Of a DNA stretch of 64,000 nucleotides, positions 51,675 through 62,289 are shown piece after piece. The position numbers and the translations under genes are program-made. The notes under the pieces were generated by a model that was not told the origin of the DNA, searched no databases, and saw only the letters and a list, made by a program, of their open reading frames with translations. Each line of letters opens with the position of its first letter. Position 1 is the first letter of the stretch. The DNA comes from Enterococcus casseliflavus NBRC 100478 (GTDB lineage Bacteria; Bacillota; Bacilli; Lactobacillales; Enterococcaceae), in contig NZ_BCPT01000009.1 in NCBI RefSeq assembly GCF_001544095.1, forward strand, positions 81,376 through 145,375. Direction: 5' to 3'.

Positions 51675-53449
51675 CAATGAACACCTCCAGTTTCAATGAT
51701 TCGTTGTAACATTTCTTTGATGTCATGCTTGATCGTATCCAAGCGGGTCAATTCTTCTTCAGGAATGTATTTGCTGCGGGCGATGCGCTCACGCAGATCA
51801 ACCGTTCCTTTGGTGATCTCATCTAAGTAAGCACCTAGCTGCAGTGCACGTTGGGCTTGTTCATTAAAGTAAAGAATATTCTCCAACATTTTGAACTGCT
51901 TATTACGAGATGTATACGTGTCAACGTCATCAAAGGCGTTTTGCTGCAAGTAGTCTTGTCTTAAAGAACGGGCAGTCATCATCGTCAAGCGGTCTTTCTG
52001 GGAAAGAGAATCCATCCCTACAAGCTGAACGATTTCTTCTAAACGGCTTTCCTCTTGGAGAATCGCCATTGATTCATTGACTAGCTCCGACCAGCGATCG
52101 CCTAATAATTGATCCAAATAAGAATTGATTTGATCTTCGTAAAGGGAATAGGAATTCATCCAGTTGATGGAGGGAAAATGACGTTTTTGCGCCAGCATGC
52201 TATCCAATGCCCAGAAGACTTTCACGATTCGTAAGGTATTTTGTGTGACTGGTTCTGAGATGTCTCCACCAGCAGGTGAAACCGCACCAATTGCGGTAAT
52301 GCTTCCTTCCCGAGGCTGCGTGCCTAATGAATGGAAACGCCCTGCTCGCTCATAGTATTCCGCAATTCGACTTCCAAGGTAAGCCGGATAGCCTTCATCT
52401 CCTGGGATCTCTTGCAAGCGTCCACTCATTTCCCGCAGCGCTTCTGCCCAACGAGAAGTTGAATCTGCCATGATGGCAACACTATAGCCCATGTCACGGT
52501 AATATTCCGCGATCGTGATTCCTGTATAGATCGAGGCTTCCCGAGCAGCAACTGGCATATTCGACGTATTGGCGATCAATACCGTACGTTCCATGATCGA
52601 CTTGCCGGTATTCGGATCGATCAACTCAGGAAATTCGTTCATGACATCCCGCATTTCGTTGCCCCGCTCACCGCAACCGACATAGACCACGATATCCACA
52701 TCTGACCATTTAGCGATCTGATGCTGAACGACTGTTTTTCCAGCACCAAAAGGTCCAGGAACAGCAGCTGAGCCGCCTTTTGCCACTGGAAAATAGGTGT
52801 CGATAACTCGCTGTCCAGTGACTAGCGGGTCGCCTGGATTTAATTTAGCAGTAACGGGACGTGGTTGACGAACCGGCCATTTCTGTACCATCGTCAAGGA
52901 TTTTTCCCCATCGATGGTTTCTAGAACACAGATGACTTCAGTAATCGCAAAATTTCCCACCATGATTTCTTTGACGGTTCCTTCATAGTTTGGTGGCACC
53001 ATGATCTTATGCTCGATCACCGACGTTTCTTGTACTGAACCTAAAATATCACCGGCTTGTACAGTATCGCCGACTTGTACTTGTGGGACGAAGGTCCATT
53101 TCTTTTGGCGATTCAGTGGATCGATGGTGACCCCCCGCTCCAAAAAATCACTCTCTGTTTGCGACATAAATGTATCTAATGGTCGTTGGATCCCATCAAA
53201 CATCTGAGTCAACAAACCTGGTGCTAGTTCGACAGACAATGGTGCGCCTGTCGTTTCCACGGGCTCGCCTGGTCCGATTCCCGCTGTTTCTTCGTATACT
53301 TGGATCGAAACCAGCCCTTTTTTGATCTCAATGATCTCACCGATAAGGCCCTTGTCACTGACTTTGCAGATTTCGTGGATTTTTGCGCCACTTAATCCTG
53401 AGGCGGTGACCAGTGGTCCCGATACTTTTTCAATTGTGCCAAATGCCAC
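51674..53449 (-). CDS. ntpA: V-type ATPase catalytic subunit A
   Basis: A 591-residue catalytic subunit. The P-loop GPFGAGKT is at about residue 232, followed by [11 protein letters not shown] and the large V-type insertion near residue 100-190 ([13 protein letters not shown]). ATP hydrolysis here drives rotation and ion export. The start is GTG 53449, 8 bases after AGGAGG. It is well conserved and intact. Confidence 0.96.
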   Translation of the reverse strand: MAFGTIEKVSGPLVTASGLSGAKIHEICKVSDKGLIGEIIEIKKGLVSIQVYEETAGIGPGEPVETTGAPLSVELAPGLLTQMFDGIQRPLDTFMSQTESDFLERGVTIDPLNRQKKWTFVPQVQVGDTVQAGDILGSVQETSVIEHKIMVPPNYEGTVKEIMVGNFAITEVICVLETIDGEKSLTMVQKWPVRQPRPVTAKLNPGDPLVTGQRVIDTYFPVAKGGSAAVPGPFGAGKTVVQHQIAKWSDVDIVVYVGCGERGNEMRDVMNEFPELIDPNTGKSIMERTVLIANTSNMPVAAREASIYTGITIAEYYRDMGYSVAIMADSTSRWAEALREMSGRLQEIPGDEGYPAYLGSRIAEYYERAGRFHSLGTQPREGSITAIGAVSPAGGDISEPVTQNTLRIVKVFWALDSMLAQKRHFPSINWMNSYSLYEDQINSYLDQLLGDRWSELVNESMAILQEESRLEEIVQLVGMDSLSQKDRLTMMTARSLRQDYLQQNAFDDVDTYTSRNKQFKMLENILYFNEQAQRALQLGAYLDEITKGTVDLRERIARSKYIPEEELTRLDTIKHDIKEMLQRIIETGGVH

Positions 53450-53480
53450 ATTTATTCCTCCTAGCTGGCTGACTTGTCTG

Positions 53481-53795
53481 TTATGAATCTAATATATTCA
53501 TTCCTACCGCTTTTTCCACATTTTGCTGAATGCGTGCCATACCGATCCCTAAACTACCCGTACTACTTGGAATCGGAATGATCGCTGGTGTCGGTACTTC
53601 TTCGTAACGACGAACGATCGGTTCTAATTGTTCGATCAACCGCTCGGTCAAAAAGATCACACCATACGCTTCAGCCATCTCTTCTAATTGTTGGGCGGCT
53701 TCATCCAAATCGCTGACTGGAAAGATATCGATCCCCAGCCCTTTGAAAGGCAAGATCGAGTTCTTACCACCCATCATTGCTATTTTTTTATGCAT
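53481..53795 (-). CDS. ntpG: V-type ATPase subunit F (NtpG)
   Basis: A 104-residue stalk protein beginning [23 protein letters not shown], with [10 protein letters not shown] and [27 protein letters not shown] at the end (in parts), which is the standard subunit F layout. It binds subunit D. ATG 53795 overlaps the end of ntpC by 8 bases; a GTG 3 codons earlier is in frame but less likely. Confidence 0.88.
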   Translation of the reverse strand: MHKKIAMMGGKNSILPFKGLGIDIFPVSDLDEAAQQLEEMAEAYGVIFLTERLIEQLEPIVRRYEEVPTPAIIPIPSSTGSLGIGMARIQQNVEKAVGMNILDS

Positions 53796-54789
53796 AACTA
53801 TCACGCACCCGACTTCTTAAAATCTCTTCTGGCACCTTATTGATTTTACCAATCAAGAGAATACGCAAGTTCTTGCTTTCAATTTCCTTGGCATACAGAT
53901 ACCCTGCCAATGCTGACGGCCCAAAAGGCACGATTTTTTGTTCTTTGAGCTTCGCCATTAGAAAATTGTCTTTGCGTATATCAAAGGTATTCAAGGTCTT
54001 CTTTTCTACCAACTCTTCATAACTATGATTGATCAGCTCTTTATAAGGGGTTCCTTGCAAGTATGCCACAAACGCCTCAAGAGAAGTCGTGATCTCTGCT
54101 AACAACTCACTTGCAGGTAAATTCCCATGGTCGGCTAAAACTGCGCTGATAAAGCCGCGCTTGCGTTTCATCGCGTAACTGCGCAACGTTGTTGAAATAT
54201 TGAAGATATCGATTTGACGGCGAATCAAGCTTTGCAGCAACTCGTCTTGGTATTCTTTACCGATCGTCCATAATTGCTCCCAATAATGGTTGTCAAAGAT
54301 GATATCGATGGACTGGACTTCATGATAGTTCTCAATATAAGAAAAGACTTCTTCCACACAGGCAACCATCTCTTGCGCGACCTGAGTACTTTTTCTGGTC
54401 TTGACCAGATCTTTAAGGACGGAAAGTGGCTGGGTGCCGATTGGGACGAGATACGCCGAAAAATCTTCTTGCATATATGCCGCTTTTACTAAAACTTTCA
54501 GATTTTGATAGTCATATTTCAAAGCAAAGAAATCAACGATCGCTTTTTCTGGTGTCAACTGATACATCGTTTCGTATACCCGTTTCAACTCAGCCATCAG
54601 GACTTGTTCAAAATCGTGTACACGATCATCTTCATTGATGAAGTCACCATAAACCGTTTCTTGCAGCATCCCATAGATTTCCTCTGCGCTGGCAGCTGAG
54701 AGCATTCGCTCATAGCGACTACGATCGAATAATTGCGATTCATACGTCCGAATTCTCGTATTCAACGTATTATATTTGATGTCATTCAT
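53788..54789 (-). CDS. ntpC: V-type ATPase subunit C
   Basis: A 333-residue protein of the V/A-ATPase C/d family: NTRIRTYESQLFDRSRYERML at the start and repeated helical segments (DFFALKYDYQNLKVLVKAAYM). It links the central stalk to the membrane ring. AGGTGCAAACAG precedes ATG 54789. Confidence 0.92.
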   Translation of the reverse strand: MNDIKYNTLNTRIRTYESQLFDRSRYERMLSAASAEEIYGMLQETVYGDFINEDDRVHDFEQVLMAELKRVYETMYQLTPEKAIVDFFALKYDYQNLKVLVKAAYMQEDFSAYLVPIGTQPLSVLKDLVKTRKSTQVAQEMVACVEEVFSYIENYHEVQSIDIIFDNHYWEQLWTIGKEYQDELLQSLIRRQIDIFNISTTLRSYAMKRKRGFISAVLADHGNLPASELLAEITTSLEAFVAYLQGTPYKELINHSYEELVEKKTLNTFDIRKDNFLMAKLKEQKIVPFGPSALAGYLYAKEIESKNLRILLIGKINKVPEEILRSRVRDSYA

Positions 54790-54803
54790 CTGTTTGCACC
54801 TGC

Positions 54804-55394
54804 TTACTGTTCAAAAATCAATTGCAGTAACGTATTGCTTAACTCTTCTTTGTTGGCTTCTAGTAGCGCATCAAAGGTAAAATTCAACTCAATTGCTTCT
54901 TGTCGCAACAAAAAGCCACCCTTGCGAGGGATCGTTTTATTTACCAGTTTCAGCTGAACCTCTGGGACCGATGCTTGCAACTTAGTAAGGAATTCCTCAT
55001 CAACGAAATGACGGGACTTCTCGCCTAAAAGCAACTCGACCTCACCAGTTAACCGTGCATTCGCCAAGCCTTTCGCGATAAACGTATAAAATGCTGCCTG
55101 ATCCATCGTGTTCAAACGGGTCAGAGCCTCAGAAAACAGCTCATCTAAGACGGACTGCTTTGCTGCCAAGACCTTGTTTCTTGATTGGATATGCACATCT
55201 GAGATTTCCAAATACATCGCCGCACGTTTTTCTTTTTCATAAAAAGCTAACCGTTCATTAAGCTCTTTTTCTAACTGTGCTCGTTTTAAATTTTCTTGGT
55301 TTTCACTTTCTTTTTGTGCTTCTTTGATTTGAAGCTGGTATTTCTTTTCCGCATCAGCGGTTATTTTGTCAGTTAAACGTGTAATATCAGACAT
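54804..55394 (-). CDS. ntpE: V-type ATPase subunit E
   Basis: A 196-residue peripheral-stalk subunit with a long N-terminal coiled coil (residues 5-75, KITADAEKKYQLQIKEAQKE...) and a C-terminal globular region ending NTLLQLIFEQ. It forms the stator with NtpF. GGAGGGAAAAGTGA precedes the ATG. Confidence 0.9.
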   Translation of the reverse strand: MSDITRLTDKITADAEKKYQLQIKEAQKESENQENLKRAQLEKELNERLAFYEKEKRAAMYLEISDVHIQSRNKVLAAKQSVLDELFSEALTRLNTMDQAAFYTFIAKGLANARLTGEVELLLGEKSRHFVDEEFLTKLQASVPEVQLKLVNKTIPRKGGFLLRQEAIELNFTFDALLEANKEELSNTLLQLIFEQ

Positions 55395-55410
55395 TCACTT
55401 TTCCCTCCTC

Positions 55411-55884
55411 TTAATTCAAGACAAGCAAGAAGGAAATCACGAACCCTAAAATACAATACGTTTCCATCATCGCTACCAAGATAATTCCTTTGGTCACATG
55501 TTCTGGTTTTTTTGCTAAAATCTGCATCGCAGCACTTGCGGCACGTCCTTGCCACTTACCGGCGATAATTGCTGTTAACGCGATCGGCAATGAAGCGATA
55601 AACAAATACAACCCGCGATCGAATGAGATCGAACCACTGATCTGACCAAAAATCATAAAGGAGATTACAAAGCCGTATAGCCCCTGGGTACTAGAAAGCA
55701 ATTCCAAAATCAACGCTTGCCCGAATTTCTCTGGTTGCTCTGAGATCAAGCCTGATGCTGCTTCACTGGTCATCCCCACACCGATCGTTGATCCGATACC
55801 ACCACAAATCGTTGCGGTCGCTACACCTAAAGCTGCAAAAACAATTCCACCATTTTCGTAAAAGAAACTAATCCAATTTTCCAT
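55411..55884 (-). CDS. ntpK: V-type ATPase rotor subunit K
   Basis: A 157-residue proteolipid with four membrane helices, a tandem duplication of the c-subunit hairpin. The ion-binding Glu is Glu 141 (MMETYCILGF). The other ligands of the sodium-specific E. hirae NtpK (Leu, Thr, Gln, Gln) are present as Leu 63, Thr 66, Gln 67 and Gln 112, so a Na+-translocating ring is likely. The first hairpin lacks a carboxylate at the matching ion site but has Glu 61 nearby. The start overlaps the end of ntpI by 17 bases. Confidence 0.93.
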   Translation of the reverse strand: MENWISFFYENGGIVFAALGVATATICGGIGSTIGVGMTSEAASGLISEQPEKFGQALILELLSSTQGLYGFVISFMIFGQISGSISFDRGLYLFIASLPIALTAIIAGKWQGRAASAAMQILAKKPEHVTKGIILVAMMETYCILGFVISFLLVLN

Positions 55885-57859
55885 TATTATCCTCCTGTAA
55901 CTTTTCTTCTGAGATGATCTCTACATAATTTTCATTTGATTTGAACGGGTCAAAGGCACGTCCGCCCCCCGTAAAGAATTTTCCGAAATACTCTAAATAC
56001 TGCAAGCGGATACCATGAACATACGCACTAAGGTAACTTAAGAAAATATTCAGGCCATGTAGCGCCACAAATAATAAGATACCGACGGTGAACCGGGCTG
56101 CTGGCGGCAAGTAGCTAATGATCAAGTTGAAGGCTGAGGCGATACTTCCGCCGGCAACCCCTAACGCCATCAGACGGGTGTAACTGATCAAGTCACCAAC
56201 ATAATTGGTCACATCCATCAATCCGTACAATCCAGAACCGATTTTTCCTGCCAACGTTTTTCCTTCTAAACTGCCTCCGATTGCCACTGCTAAAAGACTG
56301 GCAGCGATCATTACGATCCCAATCGTTTGTAACGGGGTGTCAGGGAAAAGCAGCATTCCTGCAGCGACAAAAACGACACTGATCAAAAAGACGATCCACG
56401 AACCGGCTTGGAACATCGCAGCCAGTTTCTGATCTTTTTTCTTCCATAAAATATAGAATTTCAGCGCCAAGCCAAACATGATCTGAATGTACCCAAAGAT
56501 CACGGATAAGACTAAGATCTGATTGACATCATCCTGGGCAGACAACAGCTGGAAGGAGAATTCAAATCCGAAGAAGTTGCCATAGATCAAGCCCCAAATA
56601 ATCGTAGGGATCGAGCACAACTGAAAGAGGGTCAAATTTTGTTCCAGCCCTTTGCTGAGGTGGAACAGCTTTTTCCCCAGAAATGTCGCCAGAAACAAGA
56701 GCAATCCATAGCCAAAATCGGCAACCATCATCCCGAATGCCACCATGTAAAAAGGCGCCATAAATGGTGTCGGATCTAACTCGTCATATTGCGGCAAGCT
56801 GTACATCCGAACAAGTCCTTCAAAAGGCTTGATCCAACGTGCGTTTTCTAATAAAATCGGCACATCAGCCAGCTCTTTTTCCGTCACTTCTTGGTATTCG
56901 AGGTAATAGTTATCCGTGGTCCCTTTTTTGATACGTTTTTCTAATTCGGCCGCCCCATCAACAGGAACCCAGCCAGAAATCGAGACCGCATGAGTCGAAC
57001 GCAAAAGCATTTTACTGCTTTTTAAGCGGGTGATCGCTCCATCTAAATACTCGGCAACGATCCGCAAGGTTTCTTGCTCTTTTGTCATCGCACCAAGAGA
57101 AGCTTTGATTTCTTTTTCTTCATCAATTAGACGCTGGGATTTTTCTTTCATCGTTTGCAGATCTTCTTCTGGAATGCCCTCATAAGGGTAGATGTATTGC
57201 TCGAAGGCTGCTTTCTTTAGAAGAGTAGTTACTTTTTCTTTTACATCTTTATGGAAAAGTACTAATAAGTAAGTTGTCGTTTGTGATTGATAAATGGTTT
57301 CGACATAGACAAGCGGCAGCTTTTCACTGTTGGTCGTAAAGTCAGCCATTTCAGAAGTAGGAATCGATCCTAACAAGCCACCTGATTTTTTTAATTCTTT
57401 TAAAACAGCTGGTCGTTCTTTGAAATACTTCCAGATCGACAGTTCTGCTTCTTGTGCTAATACATCGCGTTTTTCTTGATCAATCAAGCGAAGACGTTTG
57501 TCTTGTTTACGAAGGGTTTGGCATAATTCTTGCCAAGGATAGGTGTGGGCTGTTTCAGCCAATTCTTGAAGGGTATATTTTTTGATTGGTTGCCGCAGTT
57601 GTGCCAGCATTCCTTTTTTGGGTACATATTCTTCTAAAAAATTTAAGCTCCAGTTGACTTGACCAAACTGGTTCTCCATTTCTTCTTCAGACTGTTCCTC
57701 GCGAACCGGTGTCAAAACACCCGTCGTTTCTTCAGAATCATAATATTTTTCCGAAGAAAGCAGTTCTACGCCTTGAAAGTCTTGCAGCTGCTCTAAAACA
57801 GCTTCTTTCTGATCGTAAAAGGTCAACAGACTGAACTTTTGCATTTTTGCAATTGCCAT
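55868..57859 (-). CDS. ntpI: V-type ATPase subunit I (a-subunit)
   Basis: A 663-residue protein. The N-terminal half is a cytoplasmic coiled-coil arm (MQKFSLLTFYDQKEAVLEQL, IDEEKEIKASLGAM). The C-terminal half has about seven or eight membrane helices with the ion-path sequence YTRLMALGVAGGSIASAFN, in which Arg is the essential residue. It is the stator that faces the rotor. It begins immediately after the ntpF stop. Confidence 0.95.
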   Translation of the reverse strand: MAIAKMQKFSLLTFYDQKEAVLEQLQDFQGVELLSSEKYYDSEETTGVLTPVREEQSEEEMENQFGQVNWSLNFLEEYVPKKGMLAQLRQPIKKYTLQELAETAHTYPWQELCQTLRKQDKRLRLIDQEKRDVLAQEAELSIWKYFKERPAVLKELKKSGGLLGSIPTSEMADFTTNSEKLPLVYVETIYQSQTTTYLLVLFHKDVKEKVTTLLKKAAFEQYIYPYEGIPEEDLQTMKEKSQRLIDEEKEIKASLGAMTKEQETLRIVAEYLDGAITRLKSSKMLLRSTHAVSISGWVPVDGAAELEKRIKKGTTDNYYLEYQEVTEKELADVPILLENARWIKPFEGLVRMYSLPQYDELDPTPFMAPFYMVAFGMMVADFGYGLLLFLATFLGKKLFHLSKGLEQNLTLFQLCSIPTIIWGLIYGNFFGFEFSFQLLSAQDDVNQILVLSVIFGYIQIMFGLALKFYILWKKKDQKLAAMFQAGSWIVFLISVVFVAAGMLLFPDTPLQTIGIVMIAASLLAVAIGGSLEGKTLAGKIGSGLYGLMDVTNYVGDLISYTRLMALGVAGGSIASAFNLIISYLPPAARFTVGILLFVALHGLNIFLSYLSAYVHGIRLQYLEYFGKFFTGGGRAFDPFKSNENYVEIISEEKLQEDNNGKLD

Positions 57860-58171
57860 TTATGTCACAACCTTATTTATTATTATTGCTAATGCTTCTT
57901 CTTTCAATTCATTAGGGATCGTTCGCAGTGTTTCCACTTCTGCTTTGGTCTTAGCCAAGAGTGGTTCCTTAGACTGTACCAACTCAGCTGCGATTTTTTG
58001 GTTGATTGCTTCTTTTTGTTGGGCTTCTTTTTCTGCCAACTCTTTTTTAAACGCCTTCAACCGTTCTTCTCTTGCTTGTGCCAATTGTTTTTTTTCTGCT
58101 TCTGCTTCTTTATTTTTATTTTCCGCAAATTGCTCTGCTTCTTGTAATAATCGAATGGCATCTACTGTCAT
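57860..58171 (-). CDS. ntpF: V-type ATPase subunit G/H (NtpF)
   Basis: A 103-residue, charged coiled-coil protein (MTVDAIRLLQEAEQFAENKNK...), the partner of NtpE in the peripheral stalk. ATG 58171 has GCAGGTGAGAAA upstream; the frame opens 30 codons earlier but without a site. It is the first gene of the ntp operon, as in E. hirae. Confidence 0.86.
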   Translation of the reverse strand: MTVDAIRLLQEAEQFAENKNKEAEAEKKQLAQAREERLKAFKKELAEKEAQQKEAINQKIAAELVQSKEPLLAKTKAEVETLRTIPNELKEEALAIIINKVVT

Positions 58172-58436
58172 TTTCTCACCTGCTTTCACTTTTTTTCCGC
58201 AAAAAAAACCACTACAAATCAAGCATATGGCATTCGCTGATCGTAGGGTGTCAAAAATCAATAAGTGGCAAATACCTTCACCTATTTCCGTTTTCTAATA
58301 TAACCGTAACATAAATTTTGCGATAGAACAAGGTTCCTAGCGTTTTTTTATAGTCTTTACATATAAAAGTCACAAAAATTACACATTTTCACAAAAAGAA
58401 ATCCTTTTCATTTTATTAGGGGGTTAAATGATGACA
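58172..58436 (-). promoter_or_regulatory. Leader and promoter region of the ntp operon
   Basis: About 265 AT-rich bases without a supportable gene. On the minus strand a TTGACA occurs at about 58247-58252, with CATATG-type -10 sequences at 18-19 bases, so the promoter is only a guess. Nothing else is recognised. Confidence 0.4.
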
Positions 58437-58481
58437 AAAAAGAAAGATTAGAAACAAAATGATGTTTCAAATCTTTCTTTT
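58437..58481 (-). terminator. arcA terminator
   Basis: AAAAGAAAGATT and GAAAC (58438-58455, one mismatch between) pair with GTTTC and AATCTTTCTTTT (58464-58481), followed on the minus strand by TTTTTG. It lies about 75 bases after arcA. Confidence 0.75.
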
Positions 58482-58556
58482 AGTTTTTTCTCGTCTTTTT
58501 CTTAACTTAAATGCTTCTAAAGAAAAGACAAGTATTTAAAATAACAAAGCATCGAC

Positions 58557-59774
58557 CTACTCACGTATAAACGGCATACTCATACAGCGGGGGCCCCCGC
58601 GTCCGCGAACCAATTCGCTGCCCGAGATTTCATTCAAAATGACTCCTGCCTCTTTTAACAGCCCATTGGTAATGGTGTTGCGGTCATAGACCACAACTTC
58701 TCCAGGTGCAATCGCCAAGGTATTAGACCCATCATTCCATTGCTCTCTAGCTGCCGCTGCTAAATCGTCACCACCACAGCGGATCAAGTGTACTTCAGGC
58801 AAATCTAAATAACGGCAAAGAATGTTTTCCAACGTATCTTTTTCCTCATATACTCGCACACCGTCCTTGTGTTTAGTGATTGAATACAGCGAAAGTTCTC
58901 CCTCGATTTCTGGATGGATCGTGAACTTATCATGATCCACCATCGTGAAGACCGTATCTAAATGCATAAATTTTCGTTCCTCGCCGATATTAAATGCCAA
59001 GATATGTTCGAAACTCGGTTCTGTGGCAAAAATCGTTTCGGCAATTTTTTCAATTGAGGCAACTTCTGTTCGTTGAGAGATCCCGATCGCCACGATTTTA
59101 TCTGATAAAATCAGCTGATCCCCGCCTTCCATCCGCGTCGTTTCGTCCCGATGATACAAAAAGTTCGTCTCATTGCGGGCAAACATCGGATGGTGCGTAA
59201 AAATTTGTTTTCCGTAGAGGGTTTCCCGTCTTCTCGTTGCAGAATACATTCGATTCAAGGAAACACTGTGACCAATCGTCGCAAACGGATCTCGCGTGAA
59301 ATACAAGTTTGGCATTGGATCGATCAAGAAAGGATATTCTGTTTCAACGATTGAAGTTAAGTTACTGGCTTTTGAAATTTCTACCTCACTTTTTTTCAAG
59401 CCCGCCATCGTATGATCGATAAAGGCGCGATTGTCTTTAATCGACAGGAAAAAGTTGCGCACTTCGTTGCGAATCTCTTCATCAAGGATCGTTGTTTCAT
59501 TTAAATAGTCTTCTAAAAAGGCCTCTTTGGCACCAGTTGTTGTCAATGTTTCAGCAGCTAGATCCTCCAAATAAAGGACTTCCACCCCTTTGCTTCTTAA
59601 CGTATCCGCAAAAAAATCATGTTCTTTTTGCGCTTGGGTTAAAAAAGGAATATCATCAAACAACAATCGATCAAGATAATCCGGCATCAAGTTTTCTAAT
59701 TCTGCGCCTGGACGATGCAGCAGCACCCGTTTTAAAGGGGCAATCTCAGAAAAAATCTGAATTGGCTGGTTCAT
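58557..59774 (-). CDS. arcA: Arginine deiminase
   Basis: A 405-residue enzyme hydrolysing arginine to citrulline and ammonia. Catalytic Cys 397 ([10 protein letters not shown]), EGGDQ near residue 214 and FMHLDTVFT with the catalytic His near residue 270 are present, and [11 protein letters not shown] matches the substrate loop. ATG 59774 has AGGAGAGACAAGTTC upstream; the frame opens earlier at 59825. The other pathway genes, arcB and arcC, and the antiporter arcD are not adjacent: a terminator and the ntp operon follow. Upstream lies an ArgR-type box. Confidence 0.93.
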   Translation of the reverse strand: MNQPIQIFSEIAPLKRVLLHRPGAELENLMPDYLDRLLFDDIPFLTQAQKEHDFFADTLRSKGVEVLYLEDLAAETLTTTGAKEAFLEDYLNETTILDEEIRNEVRNFFLSIKDNRAFIDHTMAGLKKSEVEISKASNLTSIVETEYPFLIDPMPNLYFTRDPFATIGHSVSLNRMYSATRRRETLYGKQIFTHHPMFARNETNFLYHRDETTRMEGGDQLILSDKIVAIGISQRTEVASIEKIAETIFATEPSFEHILAFNIGEERKFMHLDTVFTMVDHDKFTIHPEIEGELSLYSITKHKDGVRVYEEKDTLENILCRYLDLPEVHLIRCGGDDLAAAAREQWNDGSNTLAIAPGEVVVYDRNTITNGLLKEAGVILNEISGSELVRGRGGPRCMSMPFIRE

Positions 59775-60124
59775 GAACTTGTCTCTCCTTCTTGGCAATT
59801 TTGTTGAATAACTTATGTCATTCATTTTTTATGATTCCTCATCACATAATTATTCATTTCTCTAACTCATCGTGTTTTTTCTACTCGTGACTCAAAGTTT
59901 TTTTGGATCATATAGTTATAAATATGCATTTCAGCAAAAAGAAACCTCCGTTAAAAAAACAACTATCTAAGAATATAAATTCTAGATACTTTAATTTACC
60001 GCCTTTTTCAATTGTATATTTTTGTTAAAAAAACAGCAAGGCAAAAGAACTGATGGACGATAGACCTAGCTGCGAAACCAGATTGAACTATCTTTGTTTT
60101 TTTGGATCATTTCATGATTTTCAA
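59775..60124. promoter_or_regulatory. Divergent arcA/beta-galactosidase gap with ARG-box-like site
   Basis: About 350 AT-rich bases with no gene. Minus-strand AATGAATAATTATGTG (59843-59858) resembles ArgR/ArcR operator consensus (TGAATAWTWATNCA-like half sites). A second, weaker ATGCATATTTATAA lies near 59913-59926. They fit arginine control of arcA. Confidence 0.5.
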
Positions 60125-60162
60125 ATGATACCGCTATCAAATAGATAAATATTTGCTATGAT
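60125..60162 (+). promoter_or_regulatory. Promoter and overlapping operator of the beta-galactosidase gene
   Basis: An extended -10, TGCTATGAT (TATGAT at 60157-60162), has only a weak -35 (CTATCA, 60134-60139). That -35 lies in the palindrome ATGATACCGCTATCA at 60125-60139, which fits both a LacI-family operator and a cre site with one mismatch. A bound regulator would block the promoter. Confidence 0.6.
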
Positions 60163-60207
60163 TCAAGTATCTTGATGATAAAGAAACGTCTATAAAGGAG
60201 CGATTTC

Positions 60208-62205
60208 ATGAAAACGCAACGTCAACTTTACTATGGTGCCGACTACAATCCTGAACAATGGTCTAAAGAAGTCATTCTTGAAGATATGCGCTTAATGAAA
60301 GAAGCAGGTGTGAACTATGTAAGCATCAATATTTTTGGCTGGGTCAATCTGCAGCCAGATGAATCCACCTATGATTTTGACTTTCTGGACTGGTTGATGG
60401 ATCTTTTATATGAAAACAATATCATGATCGACCTAGCCAATGGAACGGCTTCGCCTCCCGCTTGGCTTGTTCAAAAACACCCTGAGATGCTGCCTGTGAC
60501 CATTCATGGCAATCGACTGGTTCATGGGTCGCGCCAGCACTACTGTCCGACTTCCCCTATCTATCGTCAATATGCCACCGATTTGTCAGAAGCAGTCGCA
60601 AACCGTTATGCCAATCATCCAGGGCTAGTCATGTGGCATATCAATAACGAATATACCTGTCACATCCACGAGTGTTATTGCGATCATTGTCGGAAAAGAT
60701 TTCAGACATGGTTAGCAGAGAAATATCAGACCATCGCTGGATTGAATGATGCTTGGTCAACCAAGTTTTGGAGTCAATCCTATGGTAGCTGGGACGAAAT
60801 TTTTCTACCTGAAGCGATGCCGACCTTCAAAAATCCTGCACAGCAGTTAGACTATCGCCGTTTTCTTTCCGACATGAATCTGGAGCTCTATCAACTCGAA
60901 AAGGCGGCGATCGCAAAATATTCACAAGGCATCCCTTACATGACCAATCTTATGGGCTTGCACAAATACGTGGATGGGTTTAAATGGGCACCCGAAATGG
61001 ATGTAGTCAGCTGGAATTCGTACCCGAATCCCTTTGAAAAGATCCCTTACCCGCAATTTCTTGCTAACGATCTAACTCGTAGTTTAAAGAAAAAACCTTT
61101 TTTGATCATGGAACAAGCCACCAGCGCCGTTAATTGGCGGCAAATCAATGGTGCCAAGACACCCAACCAGCTGCGTCTTTGGAGTTATGAAGCGCTCGCT
61201 CATGGCGCTGATGGCATCATGTTCTTCCAATGGCGGCAGTCTCGTGGCGGTGCGGAAAAATTTCATAGTGCGATGGTGCCTCATGGAGATCCTCATTCAA
61301 GCCGTATCTTTCGTGAATGTGCGCAATTAGGCAACGAATTTTCGCAACTGTCGGATATCGTTGGGACGCGCTTCTTGGCTGATGTCGTGGTTGTCTTTGA
61401 CTGGGAAAATTGGTGGGCGCTGGAATTGGATGCCAAACCAAGCACCTTAAAGTACATTCATCAGTTACGCAGCCTGTATGCCGCGCTAAGGGCGTTAAAT
61501 CTGAGCGTAGACTTTGTCCATCCTTCCGAATCCCTAGACGGCTATCCTTTAGTGATTGCCCCAAATCTCTATTCAGCACCAGAAGCCTTCGGTAAGAAAA
61601 TCAATGATTACGTGCGACAAGGCGGCATCTTCTTGACGAATTTCTTTAGTGGGATCGTCAATGAATATGACCAAGTCTATCTTGGGGGCTATCCAGGACT
61701 GTTTAGGGACACCTTAGGGATCATTGTAGAAGAGTTTTACCCAATGAAAGCAGCTACCCATCACCAAATTGACTTCCAAGGTCGTCGGTACGACAATTCT
61801 CTATGGGAGGAAGTCATTCATCTAAATGGTGCGAAAGCTTTGGCAACCTTCCAATCCGGTTATTTGTCCGATAAGCCAGCCATTACTATGAATCAGATCG
61901 ACGATGGGTATGCGTATTACGTGGGAACAGAATTGTCTCTTGAAGGGCTAACTACATTTTTAGCGACCATTCTGGAAAATCATAAATTAGCGACTCATGC
62001 CCAGCACTTCTTGGCTGCTCCTACTGAGGTCTCCGTTACCTGTCGCAAAGGTGCTGGCTATACACTCGTCTTTCTCTTAAACCATACGGAGCAGACAACC
62101 AAAGTGAAGCTGAAAGCCCCTGGAGCAGACCTTCTAACCAAAGAAACCAGACAGTTGGTAGTTCTGAAACCAAAAGAAGTCGCAGTTCTTAAGTATGTTG
62201 ATTGA
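60208..62205 (+). CDS. GH42 beta-galactosidase
   Basis: A 665-residue glycoside hydrolase family 42 enzyme. The acid/base is Glu 148 ([10 protein letters not shown]) and the nucleophile is Glu 302 (LIMEQATS). Zinc-site Cys 113, 151, 156, 158 and 161 are present. The TIM barrel is followed by a trimerisation domain and a C-terminal beta domain. It lacks a signal peptide, so it acts inside the cell on small galactosides. No transporter or regulator gene is adjacent, so its sugar enters by another system. AAAGGAGCGATTTC precedes the ATG. Confidence 0.95.
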   Translation: MKTQRQLYYGADYNPEQWSKEVILEDMRLMKEAGVNYVSINIFGWVNLQPDESTYDFDFLDWLMDLLYENNIMIDLANGTASPPAWLVQKHPEMLPVTIHGNRLVHGSRQHYCPTSPIYRQYATDLSEAVANRYANHPGLVMWHINNEYTCHIHECYCDHCRKRFQTWLAEKYQTIAGLNDAWSTKFWSQSYGSWDEIFLPEAMPTFKNPAQQLDYRRFLSDMNLELYQLEKAAIAKYSQGIPYMTNLMGLHKYVDGFKWAPEMDVVSWNSYPNPFEKIPYPQFLANDLTRSLKKKPFLIMEQATSAVNWRQINGAKTPNQLRLWSYEALAHGADGIMFFQWRQSRGGAEKFHSAMVPHGDPHSSRIFRECAQLGNEFSQLSDIVGTRFLADVVVVFDWENWWALELDAKPSTLKYIHQLRSLYAALRALNLSVDFVHPSESLDGYPLVIAPNLYSAPEAFGKKINDYVRQGGIFLTNFFSGIVNEYDQVYLGGYPGLFRDTLGIIVEEFYPMKAATHHQIDFQGRRYDNSLWEEVIHLNGAKALATFQSGYLSDKPAITMNQIDDGYAYYVGTELSLEGLTTFLATILENHKLATHAQHFLAAPTEVSVTCRKGAGYTLVFLLNHTEQTTKVKLKAPGADLLTKETRQLVVLKPKEVAVLKYVD

Positions 62206-62214
62206 TCTAAGGAA

Positions 62215-62254
62215 AAAGAACCTCCATGAAGCGATCGCTTCATGGAGGTTCTTT
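62215..62254. terminator. Long perfect palindrome ending the beta-galactosidase gene
   Basis: The 40 bases 62215-62254 are a perfect palindrome centred on GCGATCGC. As RNA it makes an 18-base stem with a 4-base loop. T runs are short, but the structure ends both converging genes. Confidence 0.82.
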
Positions 62255-62289
62255 AATAGACGTTACTAGATTCAGGGAGAGTCATTAGA

